Positions 1 to 8,289 are shown, counted from the stretch's first letter. The stretch: 34,151 nucleotides of DNA from an uncultured Verrucomicrobiota bacterium (GCA_903863295.1 CAIPBM010000097.1:1-34151); one strand, 5' to 3'. Notes: generated by a model not told the origin, from the sequence alone. Numbers and translations: made by a program.

Positions 1-513
1 CTGCAACAACAGACGCGACGTCTCAGCCGTCAGCAGCTTCCATGGCAGGACGGCACCCGCTTTCTTTTCCGCGGCGAGGAAGTTGAACTTCAAGTGGATC
101 AAATCGATGAACAGGTCAAACTCCGCTTCGCCGATCAAGTCCTGCCTCTCGCGACTGCTCAAGACGATTACCGAAAGGCAGTTTTGGCCCATCTCCGTTG
201 CCTGGCCGAAATCGAGTTACCGATTCGCACGCGCGAACTGGCTCATGTCCACGGCATCGATATCCAGCGCGTCACGATCCGCGCCCAGAAAACCCGCTGG
301 GGATCGTGCTCGGCGCGCGGTACGATCTCGCTGAATTGGCGCTTGATCCACGCGCCCGCCAGCGTCGTCGATTACCTCATCATCCATGAGCTGATGCACC
401 GTCGCCAAATGAACCACTCCGCTCGTTATTGGGAACTGGTGGAAGCAGCCTGCCCCGATTATCGTAGCGCAGAGCTGTGGCTGAAAAAGAACCGGCTGGA
501 AGTCGCGCCTTAA
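1..513 (+). CDS. YgjP/DUF45-family zinc metallopeptidase, 5' end missing
   Basis: The frame is open from base 1, so the gene starts upstream of the window; 170 C-terminal residues are present. A GTG at base 94 would give a 139-residue version, but the codons before it continue the family's N-terminal pattern (W, then G-T, then the F-R-G-E-E-V-E-L strand), so I treat it as internal. The hallmark is HELMHRRQMNHS followed by RYWELV, the gluzincin-type HExxH with the N-H-S and aromatic-W segment of YgjP (COG1451). Upstream, KTRWGSCSARGTISLNWRL matches the family's conserved W-G-S-C strand. Members are predicted cytoplasmic zinc-dependent proteases often found near restriction or stress genes. The physiological substrate is unknown. 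The family call is firm from the motif; the role is not known. Confidence 0.9.
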   Translation: MQQQTRRLSRQQLPWQDGTRFLFRGEEVELQVDQIDEQVKLRFADQVLPLATAQDDYRKAVLAHLRCLAEIELPIRTRELAHVHGIDIQRVTIRAQKTRWGSCSARGTISLNWRLIHAPASVVDYLIIHELMHRRQMNHSARYWELVEAACPDYRSAELWLKKNRLEVAP

Positions 514-527
514 GCCGAAGGGCTATC

Positions 528-1025
528 TTATTTCGCGGGCGCAGCACCCGGAGGAGCCGTCGGCGTTGACGACGACGCATTATTCGAAGGAACCGTTCCT
601 TTTGCCGGAGCTGGTTTCTGGAAGAAGTCCCGGGCAATCCCCGCCGCAATTGGATCGGTCGGCGCCAGCTTCAGGACCCCATCACGGAGCGCCTCGATAA
701 ATTCGGTCTGCCTTCCCGATTGTTTCAACATTTCCAGGGCGGGCGCATTCTCCGCATTCATGATCGTCATCCGCTTATTGAGCGCGGTGATGTCCCGGAT
801 ACAGGAAAAAATCAGCGTCACGAGCATGATCGCAATCGGGACCGAGATCGGAAATTGGAACTCCGCCCGCGGCTGCGGGGCGATTGCCCCCATCGCATCC
901 GGGTTAGGCGTCGGGCTAAACGCGACCGGGGTCATCTGCAAGACGGGCTCAGCCGGTTCCGGCGAAACCGGGGCCGGTACTACAGGCGTTGGCTCCTGAG
1001 GCGATGACGGATTATTTGGCTTCAT
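528..1025 (-). CDS. Proline-rich single-pass membrane protein, function unknown
   Basis: A 165-residue protein. Residues 1-55 are Pro/Ala/Val-rich and probably disordered. One strong membrane segment lies at about 59-76, and the rest is soluble, ending in an Ala/Pro/Ser/Thr-rich tail. I recognise no domain. Its ATG overlaps the stop codon of the upstream minus-strand gene by four bases (ATGA), so the two are almost certainly translationally coupled and may act together in the envelope. The 3' end lies 15 bases from the convergent metallopeptidase gene. Codon use resembles the neighbours. Confidence 0.7.
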   Translation of the reverse strand: MKPNNPSSPQEPTPVVPAPVSPEPAEPVLQMTPVAFSPTPNPDAMGAIAPQPRAEFQFPISVPIAIMLVTLIFSCIRDITALNKRMTIMNAENAPALEMLKQSGRQTEFIEALRDGVLKLAPTDPIAAGIARDFFQKPAPAKGTVPSNNASSSTPTAPPGAAPAK

Positions 1026-1393
1026 TGCGGTGCAGCGGCGGGTGCAGGCGTGGGCGGTTGCGGGGCTTGGGGCGCCTTGTTGGTGTTGGTCGCGGGGAGC
1101 GGCGCGGGCGCGCCATCCGTGCTCATCGCTTCAGGACTGGTGACCACGACCTTGATTTTGTTTTGCGCAAGGACTTCCACCAAAGCTGGATCACGCTGCG
1201 AATCAACCGCCATTCGTCGCAGCAACTGGTTGATCGTTCCATCCAGGCGCTGATAGAAAGCGACCTTGTTCTGGATTTCCTTTTGTTGCGCCATTGCCCG
1301 GTCCCAGGTCTGGTAAAGCGCCGTTTCCGCCAGGGTCAGTCCCGCATAAAGCAGCGAAAGCGCAGTCAGGATGCAAAAGGAAATGAGTTTCAT
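1022..1393 (-). CDS. Small exported or membrane-anchored protein, function unknown
   Basis: A 123-residue protein starting with a short K-containing n-region and a hydrophobic stretch (residues about 3-22, ending L-A-E). This looks like a signal peptide, or an anchor if uncleaved. The middle (about 25-90) is predicted helical and charged. The C-terminal 30 residues are Pro/Ala-rich, as in its downstream partner. It is the first gene of a two-gene minus-strand unit whose second gene starts inside its stop codon (ATGA overlap). No known domain was recognised. Shared Pro/Ala-rich tails and coupling suggest both proteins work in the same envelope structure; this is inference. Confidence 0.7.
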   Translation of the reverse strand: MKLISFCILTALSLLYAGLTLAETALYQTWDRAMAQQKEIQNKVAFYQRLDGTINQLLRRMAVDSQRDPALVEVLAQNKIKVVVTSPEAMSTDGAPAPLPATNTNKAPQAPQPPTPAPAAAPQ

Positions 1394-1485
1394 GGAAATC
1401 GGGGAAAATGTACGTCGAATCTTATCTCATGCGAGCAATACTTTTACCACCCCAGCCTAAGTTAAAAATCGGCAATGAAAAGCCG

Positions 1486-1507
1486 CTCCTGAGGAAGACC
1501 TCAGGAG
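1486..1507 (-). terminator. Hairpin, likely terminator of the isomerase-like gene
   Basis: A perfect 9-bp stem, CTCCTGAGG-AAGA-CCTCAGGAG, lies about 140 bases beyond the 3' end of the isomerase-like gene and about 90 bases ahead of the next minus-strand gene. Read on the minus strand it is followed by CGGCTTTTC, a short T-run as in an intrinsic terminator. The distance from the stop codon is long and the T-run is only four bases. Confidence 0.45.
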
Positions 1508-1648
1508 AAACCTATGCTGGCCACTGCTATTCCCCATGAGGAAGGTTCGCAGATTTCACCGTTTTACCAAGTTTCGCTTGGAACGCTTGCCGCCCAGAAT
1601 AGGCGCCGAAGCACCTACCCTGGGCCGCAATATCACCTTGAACGGCGG

Positions 1649-3148
1649 TTACCGCGGCACCAGGCCATTCCGGAAAACATTCTCCCCGGGATAAGGAACC
1701 ACGGCAGGATTCGGCGTATAAATTTCCGCCACCCCCAGGAGCTTGAGCGCATCAAAGAGCGCCGCGCCACAATGGTTGAACGCCACCGCCGCGTGATGGT
1801 GAAAACGGCCCAGCAACACATGCCGGTAGAAGCGACGGAACCCTGGAAGATAAGCTGTGCCAGTGCAACCGAAAGTCTGCGGGTCAAGATCAAGGAAATG
1901 GCCTTCCGTGATATAGGCGCGCAGTTTGTCGCCCACTCCATGAACCTGAACCACGGTGATCGGTGAGCCAATGATCTGACCCTCGATTGTGCCGCGGGTG
2001 ATGTCGGGTGCGGTATCGGGTTCCATCAGGCGCTTCATGATCACCTGATGCTTCATCTCGGGGTTCTTCAGCAGGCGAGTCGCCGTGTTGCCGCAATGGA
2101 ACATGCCAACCATGTCTTCGATCGGATATTCCTTCAGTTTCGCGTGCAGGTCTTTCGGAATGCTGTGGTTGATGTCGAGAATCGTCACCGTCTGGTCAGA
2201 GGCATATTGCGCGAGCAACTCCGCGACCAGGGAGTAGGCATCATTTTCGCATGCAATCGGGAACCCGGTGGAGGCCATGCGCCCGTTGATGAAACAGGGC
2301 ACATGCTTCAGGGAAAATTCCTGTTCAGACCAACATTGGGTCGCGGCACCGGAGAGCTTGAGAGTCTCGCGGAAATTGTAGATCGCCTTCTCGTAATCGG
2401 AGAGGCGTGAGACAAATTCCTCGTCCTTTGGAACCCCCGCCACGGCTTTCTTCATGTCCTCGGCAATCGCCTTCGCGCTGCCTTCCGCCTTCACTTTCTT
2501 GATCTCGTTCTGGAGATCGAAGAGTCCCAGTTCCTCGACTTCCACGCCAATGGAGGCAAGCGACGCAACATTATAGTTACACGTCTCGAAATCGCGCGGG
2601 CGAGGACCAAATAGGCCAAGGGTCGCGTTCTTCGTGCCCTTGACGACTTTCATGATCTTGATGAAATGGCTGATCTCCACCACACCTTCCTCCGCGCTGA
2701 CCACCGGCGATTCCGGAATGTGGATGCGGTTGAGAATGCCCCGCTTCTCGACCGCAAGCACGGCCGAGAGTAACCCGCACAAGGCATCGCCCCGCTTTTG
2801 CAGCAGGCTCGCGGCGTTTTCTTCCGCGGCAGCCAGAATCATGGCAAAGCCGTCAAATTCCTTGAGGAAAACGGCGTCTTCAATTTCCGGCGAGAAATTG
2901 CCGAGGTAAAACACGACCGCGTCAACCCCCGCCGCCTTCAACTGCCGGGCCGCTTCCAAAGCATGTGCCTTGGTCTCGATGATCTGCGATTCACCCTCCG
3001 GCGTGACCAGGTTGATGCCCGCCGCCTTCGCCGCATTGCGCAAACGCTGCGTCCGTTCATCGGACAAGGCGCGGGGAAAACAATTCCGCGAAGCTGAGAC
3101 GAGGCCCAGCGTGATATCAGGTGAATACTGGCCAATAGGGAGATGCAT
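1649..3148 (-). CDS. L-fucose/L-arabinose isomerase superfamily protein
   Basis: A 499-residue protein. The N-terminal half has alternating strands and helices (an L-G-L-V-S-A-S start, then V-D-A-V-V-F-Y-L-G-N), as in the FucI/AraA fold. Candidate metal ligands are Glu301 in ACENDAYSL, Asp325 in TILDINHS, His351 in MFHCGNTA and His450-452 in RFHHHAAV. The Glu-to-Asp spacing of 24 equals that of the Glu/Asp pair in E. coli FucI as I remember it. The enzyme should interconvert an aldose and a ketose in the cytoplasm. It is shorter than FucI (about 590 residues) and close to AraA in length, so the sugar cannot be assigned. No kinase, aldolase or transporter gene is beside it. ATG is used as start; the 340 bases upstream contain a palindromic repeat. 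Confidence 0.8.
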   Translation of the reverse strand: MHLPIGQYSPDITLGLVSASRNCFPRALSDERTQRLRNAAKAAGINLVTPEGESQIIETKAHALEAARQLKAAGVDAVVFYLGNFSPEIEDAVFLKEFDGFAMILAAAEENAASLLQKRGDALCGLLSAVLAVEKRGILNRIHIPESPVVSAEEGVVEISHFIKIMKVVKGTKNATLGLFGPRPRDFETCNYNVASLASIGVEVEELGLFDLQNEIKKVKAEGSAKAIAEDMKKAVAGVPKDEEFVSRLSDYEKAIYNFRETLKLSGAATQCWSEQEFSLKHVPCFINGRMASTGFPIACENDAYSLVAELLAQYASDQTVTILDINHSIPKDLHAKLKEYPIEDMVGMFHCGNTATRLLKNPEMKHQVIMKRLMEPDTAPDITRGTIEGQIIGSPITVVQVHGVGDKLRAYITEGHFLDLDPQTFGCTGTAYLPGFRRFYRHVLLGRFHHHAAVAFNHCGAALFDALKLLGVAEIYTPNPAVVPYPGENVFRNGLVPR

Positions 3149-3328
3149 GGTGAATGAGGGGATTGATGAGTTAATTAAATGGGAACGTCTGCTCTGGTGG
3201 CTAGACTCTTATTGGTAACAGTGCAGCCTCCAACTTCAATTCGAGAGCAGAGAACATGGCAATCAGTATTAATGCCTCGCTTCCCTTGCAAAGCCGAGGC
3301 TTACTTGACAGTAAAGTCATTTTAGCTC

Positions 3329-3431
3329 GGTCATCCTGAGCCTGTCGAAGGATCAGCCCCCGGTGACTTGGAATGATCGGGGAATGTCGAACATCGATGC
3401 AAGCTGATCCTTCGACGGGCTCAGGATGACG
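3329..3431. repeat. 103-bp palindromic intergenic element, copy 1
   Basis: The 28-bp arms at 3329-3356 and 3404-3431 are inverted copies, differing only at the outermost base pair and one inner position. The left arm contains TCATCCTGAGCCTGTCGAAG and the right arm its complement. The 47-base centre also resembles the centre of the second copy at 19264-19365. It lies between two divergently transcribed genes, so terminator function is not its obvious role here. It resembles REP/MITE-like elements seen in many environmental genomes. The remaining intergenic sequence (3149-3328 and 3432-3489) shows no gene. Confidence 0.85.
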
Positions 3432-3489
3432 GAATTGACAAAACGATATTTTTGCAGAGCTCTTCCGGAAAGCATGCTAGCGTGCCAGC

Positions 3490-3807
3490 ATGATAGAACT
3501 CGCTGGTAAAAAGCTGGGCGTGCTCCTGACGACGGCTCCTTCGCATCCCAATTTTCGCCCGGCCCTCGCGCTGATGACCGCGGCGCTTGATGCCGGGGTA
3601 CGCGTCTATCTCTACTGTGTGGATGAAGGCGTCCGGGCCGTGGCGCTTCCGGAAATCCAGGCGCTCAAGAACCGTGGGGCGAGTCTTTTCGGCTGCGCAT
3701 ATGGGGCGCATCGTCGCCATATCCAGGTGGATGACTCGGCGGCCTGGTCGGGCCTCACCGTGCTGGCGGATGTCGTGGGGAGCACCGACCGCTTCGTTTC
3801 CTTTTAA
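3490..3807 (+). CDS. DsrE-like protein with a single cysteine
   Basis: A 105-residue protein with the DsrE/DsrF alpha/beta pattern: an initial strand (KKLGVLLTTAP), a helix with P-A-L-A-L-M-T-A-A-L-D-A-G, then V-R-V-Y-L-Y-C-V-D-E-G. A Cys lies in LFGCAYGAHRR (about residue 72), the region where DsrE/TusD-type sulfur carriers hold their active Cys. These small cytoplasmic proteins relay persulfide sulfur or act as peroxiredoxin-like subunits. It is first of three tightly packed plus-strand genes, with an 11-base gap to the next. The family call rests on pattern recognition; the biochemical role is inferred. Confidence 0.7.
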   Translation: MIELAGKKLGVLLTTAPSHPNFRPALALMTAALDAGVRVYLYCVDEGVRAVALPEIQALKNRGASLFGCAYGAHRRHIQVDDSAAWSGLTVLADVVGSTDRFVSF

Positions 3808-3817
3808 CGCTCCCGCC

Positions 3818-4174
3818 ATGTCTATCCCTACCACCCTGGTTATTATTGAAACCGACCCTCGCACCAGTGCGCGGCCCGCGGAAGCGATCCGCATTGCTGC
3901 GGGCATCGGCGTCTGGAAAAAGACCGAGGTCACGCTGCTCCTGCGCGGCCCCGTCGCAGGCTACAGCTTGCAGGAATATGCGGATGAATTGGTGGATGAG
4001 GATAACTTCACCCGCTATCTGCCCCTCGTGGCCGAGTCGCCCCGCCCGATTTATCTGGAGGACTCCTTCACCGATCTCCCCACCCTGGAAGGTTCGCCTT
4101 GGAAATATGAAGTGATTTCCAGCGCCAGGACAGCGGAGTTGATCCGCATCCATGATTACCTGATCCGCTTATGA
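3818..4174 (+). CDS. Second DsrE/DsrF-superfamily-like protein, no cysteine
   Basis: A 118-residue protein starting at the ATG at 3818, chosen because the frame upstream is the shadow of the previous gene. It opens with a strand (TTLVIIETDP), then an A-E-A-I-R-I-A-A-G helix and W-K-K-T-E-V-T-L-L-L-R-G-P-V-A. This is the DsrE-type beta-alpha-beta start, and similar small proteins occur as second members of DsrE-like cassettes. It has no Cys, so it could not carry persulfide itself and may be a structural subunit. Its stop overlaps the next gene's ATG by four bases, indicating coupling. Confidence 0.65.
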   Translation: MSIPTTLVIIETDPRTSARPAEAIRIAAGIGVWKKTEVTLLLRGPVAGYSLQEYADELVDEDNFTRYLPLVAESPRPIYLEDSFTDLPTLEGSPWKYEVISSARTAELIRIHDYLIRL

Positions 4175-4353
4175 GTGAACCAACTCCCGCTCGTCGCACC
4201 CTGCATTTGATCGTGGAAGGATTTCCACCCGACAAGCTCCCCGCAGCGAAACAACCATCCGATGAAATCTTCAAGCTAACCGAGGCGACTGCCCGCGAAG
4301 CCCTGGAAAAGATTTTCGAAGCGGACTCCGTCGCGGTCTGGGGCGAACTCTGA
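4171..4353 (+). CDS. 60-residue third member of the DsrE-type cassette
   Basis: The ATG lies inside the previous stop (ATGA). The product has a strand (TLHLIVEGF), a linker with several Pro and Lys, and a helix ending ALEKIFEADSVAVWGEL. The short A-D-S-V-A-V-W end recalls the third (DsrH/TusB-like) partner of DsrEFH systems, but similarity is too slight to assign the family. Context suggests it binds or completes the complex of the two upstream proteins. Its 3' end is eight bases from the convergent DUF1223 gene. Confidence 0.55.
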   Translation: MSEPTPARRTLHLIVEGFPPDKLPAAKQPSDEIFKLTEATAREALEKIFEADSVAVWGEL

Positions 4354-4361
4354 TCACCCGT

Positions 4362-5144
4362 TTACCGGGTGGGATGATCCGCACTCGAAAGCCAACCTCC
4401 GGCAATCTGTGCAATCGAGCCATCCGCTCGGCTCACCCACGCAACCACGGCTCCAGGCTGGTCATCGGTATTTGATTGGATGGCCACCGGTTCGGCGGTG
4501 AAGTTGCCATTGCCTATTGAAGTCAAAGGCACCTGCTTAAAATCGAGCACCACGAAATCATGTTCAAGTTTCCGGCCGCCGTTTTCTCCCCGCTTCACAT
4601 CCGTCACAACATTGAAGCCCAGGAAAGCGACATTCAACATCAGCGACTGCCCCTGACCATTTGAGCCGGAAGAATATGAGGTGCTAATACTCTTCTCCTT
4701 CGCATGAACCGTCATCGAAAGACTTCCCGTTTTCTCTCCGCCTCCACTCGGTAGTCCCGAGACGAGCCAGGTGCGTCGCCATTCCTGGCCATTGACCACG
4801 AACTCCGGGGTGTAAACCGAATCCTGTCCCAGCCGCGCCGCATAATCCCGTTGACGCTGCGTGTACTCCGCCCGGGCAAAGCGATCCGGCCATCCCAGGC
4901 CGTCCCAATAATCGACATGAAATGCGATCGGGAAAATCGTTGTCCAAAGGTCTGATGACGTTTTGTATCGATTCAACCACTCTTCAGCGGGTGGACAGGA
5001 ACTGCAACCTTCCGAGGAATAGAGCTCAATAAGGGAGGAGGTAGGAGCCCCATTTTTAATCACAAGGTCTTGGGAAAATAGGATAGTCGACATGAGAAAA
5101 AGGCCGAGACTCGCGAGAATTGGAGATTTGATGGAATAATTCAT
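4362..5144 (-). CDS. DUF1223 thioredoxin-fold secreted protein
   Basis: A 260-residue protein. Residues 1-24 form a signal peptide with a long hydrophobic core ending near F-S-Q. The mature protein opens with IELYSSEGCSSCPPAEEWL, the DUF1223 signature with a CxxC pair (Cys47, Cys50) after a thioredoxin-like first strand. It continues with FHVDYWDGLGWPDRFA and TPEFVVNGQEWR, both conserved in this family. DUF1223 proteins are periplasmic or exported thioredoxin-fold proteins whose redox substrate is not established. The C-terminal 110 residues form a beta-rich domain. It is divergent from the SPFH pair, with a 113-base shared upstream region. Confidence 0.9.
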   Translation of the reverse strand: MNYSIKSPILASLGLFLMSTILFSQDLVIKNGAPTSSLIELYSSEGCSSCPPAEEWLNRYKTSSDLWTTIFPIAFHVDYWDGLGWPDRFARAEYTQRQRDYAARLGQDSVYTPEFVVNGQEWRRTWLVSGLPSGGGEKTGSLSMTVHAKEKSISTSYSSGSNGQGQSLMLNVAFLGFNVVTDVKRGENGGRKLEHDFVVLDFKQVPLTSIGNGNFTAEPVAIQSNTDDQPGAVVAWVSRADGSIAQIAGGWLSSADHPTR

Positions 5145-5257
5145 ACAAAGGGCGGTGTGCCGTAACCGCTTCCTTGATAGGAGACTTGAGGCAGAGGACT
5201 TATTCCCAAGCTGGAATTAAACTTGTCGGGCGAGAAACGGGGAGTTAAGCAAGCGTC

Positions 5258-6262
5258 ATGGCTGAGATGTTTTTCGGAACACTACTGGGACTGCTCGCCT
5301 ATTTGGTAGTGCGGATCATCCTGACCGGCATCTACACCGTCGACCAGAACGAGCGCGCGGTACTGACCACCTTCGGTCGCGCCGAACGACTCCAAGGCAC
5401 AACGCTCGAAGATCCCATTTCAGAATCGCTGACGGATGAGGAGAAAGAACGCTACGCCTATCCGCAGCTCCGCGTCATCGGACCCGGCGGGCCTTATTTC
5501 AAGATGCCCTGGCAAAAGGTCTACAAAATCACCGTGGCCACGCAGACGCTCAACATTGCCTTTGACCCGGAAGACCCACGCGCCAATAACAACAACCAGC
5601 TTCTTGAGGCAGTGACGAAAGACCAGTTGAACACCGGCCTTACCGGGCAACTCCGCTACACCATTTCAGAACGCAATCTCTACGCCACGCTCTTCGCGGT
5701 AAAAAATCCGATCGCCCACGTCATCGGCTACTTCGTTTCCGTCCTGCGCGAACGCATCGCCAACTTCGACGCCCCCCCGATGGCCGTCGTCACTGAATCC
5801 GCCGTGCCGGATGGCTCCAATGTCGAGCCCGCCGTGGTTCAAGGCATCTCGATCAACGATCTCCGTAAAAATCTGCGCGAATTGAATGAGCAGATGGATC
5901 GCGAATGCGCCTCCTCGGCGGCCCGCTACGGCATCCGCCTGGATGCGGCGCTGATTACGAGCATTGATCCTCCGCCGGAAGTCGAATCGGCGCTGGCGGC
6001 CATCAACACCGCGCACAACCAGGTCTCTTCCGACATTAGCGTGGCCCAGGCTTCCGCCGATCAGCGGATCGTCCAATCAAAACGCGCCGTCCAGATCGAG
6101 ACGCTGAAGGCGCAGGCCGAAGTCGAGCCGCTCAACTGGCTCGCCGCGCAGCTTTCTGATTTGCGTAAGAACGGCCCCGACGCGCTTCCGCTTTACCTCC
6201 GTAACATTCGCCTGGCCCTCTACGCCAAGGCGTCCCACATCATCCTGGAGATGAAAAAATAA
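5258..6262 (+). CDS. SPFH/band-7 (stomatin/prohibitin-like) membrane protein 1
   Basis: A 334-residue protein. One N-terminal membrane segment (about 5-25) is followed by the band-7 start YTVDQNERAVLTTFGR. Typical features follow: a G-P-G-G-P-Y-F-K-M-P-W segment, the T-V-A-T-Q-T-L-N-I-A-F strand and an alanine/glutamate-rich helical region (about 225-300). SPFH proteins assemble large membrane-bound rings or scaffolds. There is an insertion of about 30 charged residues (about 45-75) between the first two band-7 strands. It is one base upstream of a second SPFH gene, so the two are very likely co-translated and may form a hetero-oligomer like HflK/HflC, although neither looks like HflK or HflC by sequence. 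Confidence 0.9.
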   Translation: MAEMFFGTLLGLLAYLVVRIILTGIYTVDQNERAVLTTFGRAERLQGTTLEDPISESLTDEEKERYAYPQLRVIGPGGPYFKMPWQKVYKITVATQTLNIAFDPEDPRANNNNQLLEAVTKDQLNTGLTGQLRYTISERNLYATLFAVKNPIAHVIGYFVSVLRERIANFDAPPMAVVTESAVPDGSNVEPAVVQGISINDLRKNLRELNEQMDRECASSAARYGIRLDAALITSIDPPPEVESALAAINTAHNQVSSDISVAQASADQRIVQSKRAVQIETLKAQAEVEPLNWLAAQLSDLRKNGPDALPLYLRNIRLALYAKASHIILEMKK

Positions 6263-6263
6263 C

Positions 6264-7256
6264 ATGGAAGCGATCTTCTCGAGCCTGGGCACGGTGGTCG
6301 CCACCACGTTTATCGTTTTCATCGGCTGCTTCGTGGCCTTGCCGACGATCCTGGGCATCGCCCGCTTTCTCGGCTTCTACGTGATCGTCGAAGAACGCCA
6401 ATGTCTCGTCTACGTGCTCTTCGGTAAAATCCGGCTGATCCTGAATGAACCCGGCCTCCATTTTCCTTTTGCGACCGACCTGAGCTGGCGCGCCCTGTTC
6501 GTCAACTTTTTCGGCGATGTCCGCGTTGTCGATCTGCGCCTGGATCAGGAATACCTGCGGAGCCAGCCGGTGAATTCGGAGGAAGGGGCGCCGATGGGAA
6601 TCGGCGTCTGGTATGAAATGTGGATCAGCGATCCGGTGGCCTATCTCTTCAAGAATGCCGACCCGCGCGGCTCGCTGCGGGCCAATGTCGGCAATGCCAC
6701 GGTACGCAACCTCAGCAACATGAAGCTCTCCATGATGCTGGAAGAACGTCACCAGATGAGCACCCTGGTTCGTAACGAGGTCAGCGAAAAATCAAAGGAG
6801 TGGGGTTACTCGCTCGGCACGGTCTACGTGCGAAAGGTTCACTTCCGCGATACGAACATGATCCAGCAGATCGAGGAGAAAGTCGTCAACCGGCTCCGCC
6901 AGGTCACCTCCGCCATCCGCCAGGACGGCACCAATCAAGTCAACCTGATCACCAGCACGGCCGACCGTCAGGCCGCCGTCGAGTTTGCCAAGGCGGCAGC
7001 CATGCGCCCGTTCATTGTCGGCACCGCGTTGAATACTATCGCCCAGGACCCTGAAGTGGCGGAGGTGATGTTTGAGATTCTGGAAAACCAGAGAATGCTT
7101 GAAGGTAAAGTAAATGTGACCTTGATTCCCCCCGACTTGCGCGGAGACGGTCTCACGCAGTTCCTGACCGCCGGGCAGGCAGTTCAAGGCGGTCTCACCT
7201 CTTCACCACCACCGCCGCCTGCCTCAGTTCCACCGCCTCTCCCACCGGGTCTTTAA
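6264..7256 (+). CDS. SPFH/band-7 membrane protein 2
   Basis: A 330-residue protein. A long hydrophobic N-terminal stretch (about 8-38) precedes the band-7 start YVIVEERQCLVYVLFGK and the N-E-P-G-L-H-F-P segment. Residues about 160-250 are rich in charged helix formers and Q-Q-I-E-E-K-V. The last 25 residues are almost pure Pro/Ser/Gly, probably disordered. It begins one base after the first SPFH stop. The pair differ strongly from each other, so this is not a recent duplication. No protease or NfeD-like gene is adjacent, which separates it from the common SPFH-NfeD and HflKC operons. Confidence 0.9.
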   Translation: MEAIFSSLGTVVATTFIVFIGCFVALPTILGIARFLGFYVIVEERQCLVYVLFGKIRLILNEPGLHFPFATDLSWRALFVNFFGDVRVVDLRLDQEYLRSQPVNSEEGAPMGIGVWYEMWISDPVAYLFKNADPRGSLRANVGNATVRNLSNMKLSMMLEERHQMSTLVRNEVSEKSKEWGYSLGTVYVRKVHFRDTNMIQQIEEKVVNRLRQVTSAIRQDGTNQVNLITSTADRQAAVEFAKAAAMRPFIVGTALNTIAQDPEVAEVMFEILENQRMLEGKVNVTLIPPDLRGDGLTQFLTAGQAVQGGLTSSPPPPPASVPPPLPPGL

Positions 7257-7265
7257 AACCCCACC

Positions 7266-8195
7266 CTAGTGGTAAAAAGGATCCCGCGGATCAGGTATCT
7301 GCGGATGAACAGGGCTGGGCGTGATCATCTTCATCGGTTCCAGGTCGGGAGGAAGCTTGATCTGCAGGGGATTGATCGGCACCGGTTGCACCACCTTGAC
7401 CGCCGAACCGGGAGCCTGCAGCGAGGCGGCATCCTGTTTTTGAATGCGCTCCAGGTTGGTCGACATCGGAAGCGCATCCTTCACTTCATCGCTTTCACTG
7501 GCGCGGTCGCGGGCATTGGCTGCACTCGACGACATATCAAACATCAAGTCGGCGGAAACCTTGTCGATCTGCGGATTTTTTTCCACGGCAGTCATTCCGG
7601 GCGTTTCAATATCTGCGGAATCATTCGCCGTGTCGCGCGTGGACACAGCGGCCCTTTGATCTCCGCCGAGGATGGGAGATGAAACGCCGGTCGCTGAAGT
7701 TCCGGAACTCTTGCCTAAAGGAGGCAGTAAGGGCTTGAAAGTGGTGGAGATGAACGGGCGATAAGCGCTGGACGATTTGAGGGAAGGATCCGCGCGTAGT
7801 GCAGGTGATCCGGCACTCGATCCGGTTACGCCGAGACGGAGAGTCAGGGAAGTTCCATCATCCGCTGGGGCCAGTCCGGCAAGTCGTGCCAACTCCTTGT
7901 TCGCCCGGATGTGATCCAAGGGATCCGCGCTCTTTCCGCCTGTGGATGAAGCGGAGCCCGCGCGAACCTGCTCGTAATTCTGAATCAGCCAATTTTTGTC
8001 AGCATCGGACTTTCCCTGCACGTTTTCATGACTGTTGTCATCGGAGCTGTTGTCGTGAGATGCGATGCCGGTCGAATCGGAGCTATCATCTGAGGGAGCA
8101 TTGATGTCCGGGCCGTAAGGAGACGTGGCCCGGGCGTGGGGCGTGAAAATCAGGCCCACGAACAAAATCCCGGCTGCACAACAGGCCATTTTCAT
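7266..8195 (-). CDS. Secreted low-complexity protein, function unknown
   Basis: A 309-residue protein with a signal peptide (MKMACCAAGILFVGLIF, cleavage probably near A-R-A-T). The mature chain is rich in Ser, Asp, Ala and Pro. It has an Asp/Ser/Asn-rich segment at about 30-65, a short helical patch with D-H-I-R-A-N-K-E-L-A-R-L-A-G-L, and a Pro-rich C-terminus ending DPRDPFYH. I recognise no domain and no cysteines beyond the signal region. It is convergent with the SPFH pair, nine bases away. Protein-like codon use and a clear export signal make it a real gene. Confidence 0.7.
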   Translation of the reverse strand: MKMACCAAGILFVGLIFTPHARATSPYGPDINAPSDDSSDSTGIASHDNSSDDNSHENVQGKSDADKNWLIQNYEQVRAGSASSTGGKSADPLDHIRANKELARLAGLAPADDGTSLTLRLGVTGSSAGSPALRADPSLKSSSAYRPFISTTFKPLLPPLGKSSGTSATGVSSPILGGDQRAAVSTRDTANDSADIETPGMTAVEKNPQIDKVSADLMFDMSSSAANARDRASESDEVKDALPMSTNLERIQKQDAASLQAPGSAVKVVQPVPINPLQIKLPPDLEPMKMITPSPVHPQIPDPRDPFYH

Positions 8196-8289
8196 CGCTT
8201 ACTGACTATACGCCTGTTGAGAAAACATTTCAATGCCGTCCTCACGAGGGAAAAATTTCCAGAAAAAAACATTTTTGAGAGGAGAAAAA

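Noticed and set aside
1514..1966. Plus-strand 150-residue frame over the isomerase 3' end
   Set aside because: It is antisense to the isomerase gene, which has clear family motifs; the plus frame has none.
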